A stretch of 7,480 bases of DNA from DASYVD01 sp050693035 (GTDB taxonomy: Bacteria > Actinomycetota > UBA4738 > CALAEC01). A program made the position numbers and the translations under genes. The notes beneath the pieces are model-generated. The model was not told the origin of the DNA. It did no database searches and saw only the letters and a program-made list of their open reading frames with translations. This document shows positions 5,756 to 7,480 of this stretch, piece by piece (within the stretch, counting starts at the first letter, position 1; every line of letters starts with the position of its first letter). The stretch covers positions 1 through 7,480 of the forward strand of contig JBOGWB010000006.1 in the NCBI GenBank assembly GCA_050693035.1. Reading direction: 5' to 3'.

Positions 5756-6450
5756 AGCCGATCCTGGCGATCGAGAACGAGGACATCGCCGACCTGGCCC
5801 TGGCCGAGGAGGTCTTCGTGGCCGAGGGCCTTCCCGTGGAGCACGTCCGGATGTGGAAGGGCGACGACCTCCCCCCGCTCGAGGACGCCGGCGCTGTGGT
5901 CTCGCTGGGCGGGGACATGAACGTCGACGACGTCGAGGCGTTCCCGTACCTCGAGGCCGAGCGCGGGTACCTCGCCGAGGCGGTCCGCCGAGGCGTGCCG
6001 GTCTTGGGGATCTGTCTGGGCGGACAGCTCCTGGCCCGGGCGGTGGGCGCCCCTGTGACGCGATCGCCGGCGCCCGAGCTCGGGTTCGTCCCGATCCGCC
6101 CGACCGAGGAGGGTCGCGCCGACCCGCTCCTGTCCTCCCTCCGCGAGGGGGACCGGATGTTCCAGTGGCACGTCGACACGTTCGACGTCCCCGCCGGAGC
6201 CACGCTCCTGGCCACAGGCGAGGTCGTTCGCAACCAGGCCTTCCGGGCCGGGGACCGGGCCTGGGGCGTCCAGTTCCACCCGGAGGTGACCGCCGAAGAG
6301 CTGGAGAGATGGCTCGAGGCCGTCCCCGACGTCGAGGTCACCTACGGCCGCGGGAAGGACGAGATCCGCGCGGAGATCGCCTCGAGCCTCCCCGCGATGC
6401 ACGAGCGCTCCCGCGAGCTGTTCCGCAGGTTCGCCGCCCTGGCGGCTTGA
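5752..6450 (+). CDS. Type 1 (class I) glutamine amidotransferase-like protein
   Basis: This encodes 232 residues from GTG 5752, the GTGA overlapping the previous stop; no Shine-Dalgarno is seen, so translational coupling is likely. Seen: VVSLGGDMNVDD at about 49-60, the oxyanion-strand region; nucleophile Cys88 in LGICLGGQLLARA; MFQWHVDTF at 137-145; and the QFHPE motif with His176 and Glu178. The triad is therefore complete. The order and motifs match stand-alone GMP-synthase-like amidotransferases that hydrolyse glutamine or gamma-glutamyl compounds. No synthetase domain is attached. It may be a second gamma-glutamyl hydrolase for the pathway, or an ammonia-releasing glutaminase. The C-terminal helical tail (about 200-232) is charged. 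It ends 12 nt from the convergent gene's stop. Confidence 0.88.
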   Translation: MKPILAIENEDIADLALAEEVFVAEGLPVEHVRMWKGDDLPPLEDAGAVVSLGGDMNVDDVEAFPYLEAERGYLAEAVRRGVPVLGICLGGQLLARAVGAPVTRSPAPELGFVPIRPTEEGRADPLLSSLREGDRMFQWHVDTFDVPAGATLLATGEVVRNQAFRAGDRAWGVQFHPEVTAEELERWLEAVPDVEVTYGRGKDEIRAEIASSLPAMHERSRELFRRFAALAA

Positions 6451-6456
6451 TCCAGG
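6433..6456. terminator. Inverted repeat at the convergent gene ends, weak terminator candidate
   Basis: GCCGCC/GGCGGC (6433-6446) and the alternative CCTGG/CCAGG stem (6438-6442 with 6452-6456) lie at the meeting point of a + strand stop (6450) and a - strand stop (6463). Only 12 nt separate the genes, so any terminator must overlap coding sequence. No T-runs occur on either strand. Confidence 0.25.
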
Positions 6457-6462
6457 TCCGCG

Positions 6463-6699
6463 TCAGGCGAACAGATCGCCCGCGGCCATCTTCAGGTCGT
6501 CGACGCCCTGGATCTCGTCGTCGCCGTAGAGAACGAACCGGCTCGTCGGCACGAAGTCCACCCCGTCCATGTACATCCGAGCCGGGGTGGCTCGTTCGGG
6601 ATCGGACTGGATCACCCGGCGGTCGATCTGCTTCGCGTACAGCTTGTAGACGAGGTAGATGACCACCAGCCCGATCACCACGACCCACAGTGAGTTCAT
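6463..6699 (-). CDS. Small membrane protein resembling only the N-terminus of carbon starvation protein CstA
   Basis: This encodes 78 residues from ATG 6699, with an excellent site (AGGAGGAGGT, plus-strand 6702-6711) just upstream. One membrane helix spans about 4-20, followed by YAKQIDRRVI, a TPA at 38-40 and MDGVDFVPTSRFVLYG at 44-59. This arrangement matches the start of CstA, where the sequence then runs on into many more helices (CstA is about 480-700 residues). Here it diverges after LYG into an acidic tail, DDEIQGVDDLKMAAGDLFA, and stops. The rest of CstA is not in the window, because the downstream side is occupied by the convergent amidotransferase gene. It is either a decayed remnant or a genuine stand-alone small protein. 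The strong ribosome site, clean codon use and gene neighbour favour a functional protein. Its role is unknown. Confidence 0.75.
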   Translation of the reverse strand: MNSLWVVVIGLVVIYLVYKLYAKQIDRRVIQSDPERATPARMYMDGVDFVPTSRFVLYGDDEIQGVDDLKMAAGDLFA

Positions 6700-6755
6700 G
6701 GACCTCCTCCTGTCTGGGTTCGAGGCTCCCTTCGCCTCACCACGAACCGCGGCAT
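6696..6755 (-). CDS. Possible 19-codon micro-ORF coupled to the CstA-like gene
   Basis: An ATG at 6755-6753 opens a frame of 19 codons ending in TGA at 6698-6696, overlapping the next ATG as ATGA, the classic coupling arrangement. GAGGG lies directly before the start, and AAGGAGG lies just after the upstream gene's stop. The peptide is Arg-rich (MPRFVVRRR...). An ORF this short can easily arise by chance, so this is tentative. Confidence 0.2.
   Translation of the reverse strand: MPRFVVRRREPRTQTGGGP
6717..6748 (-). other. Hairpin between the thioredoxin-like and CstA-like genes
   Basis: GGTTC (6717-6721) pairs with GAACC (6744-6748), and GAGGC (6722-6726) pairs with GCCTC (6734-6738), leaving a 5-nt bulge on one side. 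It lies within the 80-nt spacer and could affect mRNA processing or relative expression of the two genes. Confidence 0.35.
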
Positions 6756-6779
6756 CCCTCTATCGATCGCACCCTCCTT

Positions 6780-7163
6780 TCAGTTGCTGGGAGCGGTGAC
6801 ATTCCGCTCGATGACGCGCAGGGCCTCCACGAGGTCCTCGGCCCCGACGTACCGTCGCTCCCCCTCGACGATCACGGCCGGGTAGCGGCGCAGACGGTGC
6901 CGGAACGACTTCCAGACGCCCTGGATGGAGGCGACGTCCACCACCTTGATCCGCAGCCGAGGCCCGAACCGCTCGCGCAGGTCGTGGACCCACGAGGACA
7001 CCTCGGCGTACTCGTGGCGAAGGTCGTCGGGGAGCGATTCGCGGGCCTGATCGCGGCGGAAGCTCTCACCGAGCCCGGCGTGCCCGAAGGTCAGCTCACA
7101 GTGCTGGCAATGGGCGAACACGGTGGGCGCGTAGGTGATGACCTCGACCTCGATAGGACGCAT
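6780..7163 (-). CDS. Thioredoxin-fold protein with CxxC motif
   Basis: This encodes 127 residues from ATG 7163. A first strand, EVEVITYA (5-12), leads to AHCQHC with Cys19 and Cys22 at the position of a thioredoxin active site. A charged helical insert covers about 26-66, then strand RIKVVDVAS (71-79), then RYPAVIVEGERRYVG (93-107), in which Pro95 sits where thioredoxins have the cis-proline. The fold is therefore clear, but the CQHC active site and long insert are not those of ordinary thioredoxin or glutaredoxin. It has no signal peptide, so it should act in the cytoplasm. It could reduce disulfides, bind a metal or deliver reductant to a partner. It lies 80 nt upstream of the CstA-like gene on the same strand, so they are probably expressed together. 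Its exact family is not recognised. Confidence 0.75.
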   Translation of the reverse strand: MRPIEVEVITYAPTVFAHCQHCELTFGHAGLGESFRRDQARESLPDDLRHEYAEVSSWVHDLRERFGPRLRIKVVDVASIQGVWKSFRHRLRRYPAVIVEGERRYVGAEDLVEALRVIERNVTAPSN

Positions 7164-7179
7164 GGGCCAACCCCCACGG

Positions 7180-7185
7180 ATCCTA
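7180..7185 (-). promoter_or_regulatory. TANNNT -10 box for the thioredoxin-like gene
   Basis: TAGGAT is read on the - strand. The predicted start near 7173 leaves only about 9 nt before ATG 7163, with a GGGGG at 7175-7171 as the only Shine-Dalgarno candidate. No good -35 is visible. It lies in the 57-nt gap after the NfeD-like gene. Confidence 0.4.
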
Positions 7186-7220
7186 CCATCGGAGCGAGCG
7201 CCGACAGAAATGACCGCCGG

Positions 7221-7480
7221 TCACTCCGCGGGGACCCGGCGGACCACCAGCGTCATCCCGTCGACCTGCTCAACCTTGACCCGGTCCCCGGGGTCGCCCT
7301 CCAGGACGCGGGCCGGGTACGAGCTCCCCCTGATGCGAACCCGTCCGCCTTCACCGAGGACGCCGACCTCTCCGACGATCCCCTCGCTGCCGGCCCGTGG
7401 CCGTTGCCGCACCGCCCACCGCCACACTCGGAGCTCGAACACCTCCACGCCGGCGAGCAGCGCGATCACCAGCGCGGACC
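7221..7480 (-). CDS. NfeD-like protein, C-terminal part (5' end beyond the window)
   Basis: The frame is open from the right edge to TGA at 7223-7221, covering about 85 residues. A hydrophobic stretch (ALVIALLAGVEVF) is the end of a membrane helix and is followed by basic WRWAVRQRPR. After this comes a soluble beta-rich domain from about GIVGEVGVL to the end, with VRIRGSSYPARVLEG and GDRVKVEQVDGMTLVVRRV, the pattern of the OB-fold C-terminal domain of NfeD (membrane-bound, often paired with stomatin/flotillin-like proteins). A GTG at 7469 could start it, but the hydrophobic frame continues to the edge, so the true start is more likely outside. Any partner gene lies outside the window. Confidence 0.75.
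   Translation of the reverse strand, partial: SALVIALLAGVEVFELRVWRWAVRQRPRAGSEGIVGEVGVLGEGGRVRIRGSSYPARVLEGDPGDRVKVEQVDGMTLVVRRVPAE

Noticed and set aside
7221..7469. A complete 82-residue NfeD-like protein starting at GTG 7469
   Set aside because: The frame and hydrophobic character continue to the window edge, and NfeD proteins normally have more membrane sequence before this point, so it is treated as partial.

Overview
The window is GC-rich bacterial DNA with tightly packed genes, strong G/C bias at third codon positions, frequent GTG starts and TANNNT boxes about 7 nt upstream of start codons. Together these point to a high-GC Actinomycetota-type bacterium, possibly an uncultured lineage. 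No rRNA, tRNA, CRISPR array, transposase or phage gene was seen.

Layout. On the + strand, positions 2-1449 hold the 3' part of a D-isomer-specific 2-hydroxyacid dehydrogenase and, overlapping it by 1 nt, an SDR oxidoreductase. A GC-rich hairpin follows, then a probably leaderless gene for a 91-aa membrane protein (1522-1797). Positions 1794-1974 are a leader-like stretch with a TTGACA box and a perfect 11-bp hairpin. Next come an ethanolamine-permease-like APC transporter (1975-3549), a glutamine-synthetase-fold enzyme of the gamma-glutamylamide synthetase type (3636-5006), a PuuD-like gamma-glutamyl amide hydrolase (5030-5755) and, overlapping it by 4 nt, a second class I glutamine amidotransferase-like protein (5752-6450).

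The right-hand end is on the - strand and converges on this cluster. In transcription order it holds the C-terminal part of an NfeD-like protein (running off the right edge), a small thioredoxin-fold protein with a CxxC motif, and a 78-aa protein that looks like only the N-terminal piece of carbon starvation protein CstA.

How the genes may work together. Permease, gamma-glutamyl ligase and gamma-glutamyl hydrolase are the three elements of a gamma-glutamylation route for an amine. The permease resembles ethanolamine transporters more than PuuP, so ethanolamine is the best guess: import, ATP-dependent capture on glutamate, oxidation of the hydroxyl group, then hydrolysis to release glutamate. 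The upstream SDR could oxidise the alcohol, but it lies in a different transcription unit, so this is inference. The most unusual items are the truncated CstA-like gene beside the thioredoxin-fold gene, the structured leader before the permease, and the leaderless promoter that appears to separate the hydrolases from the ligase.
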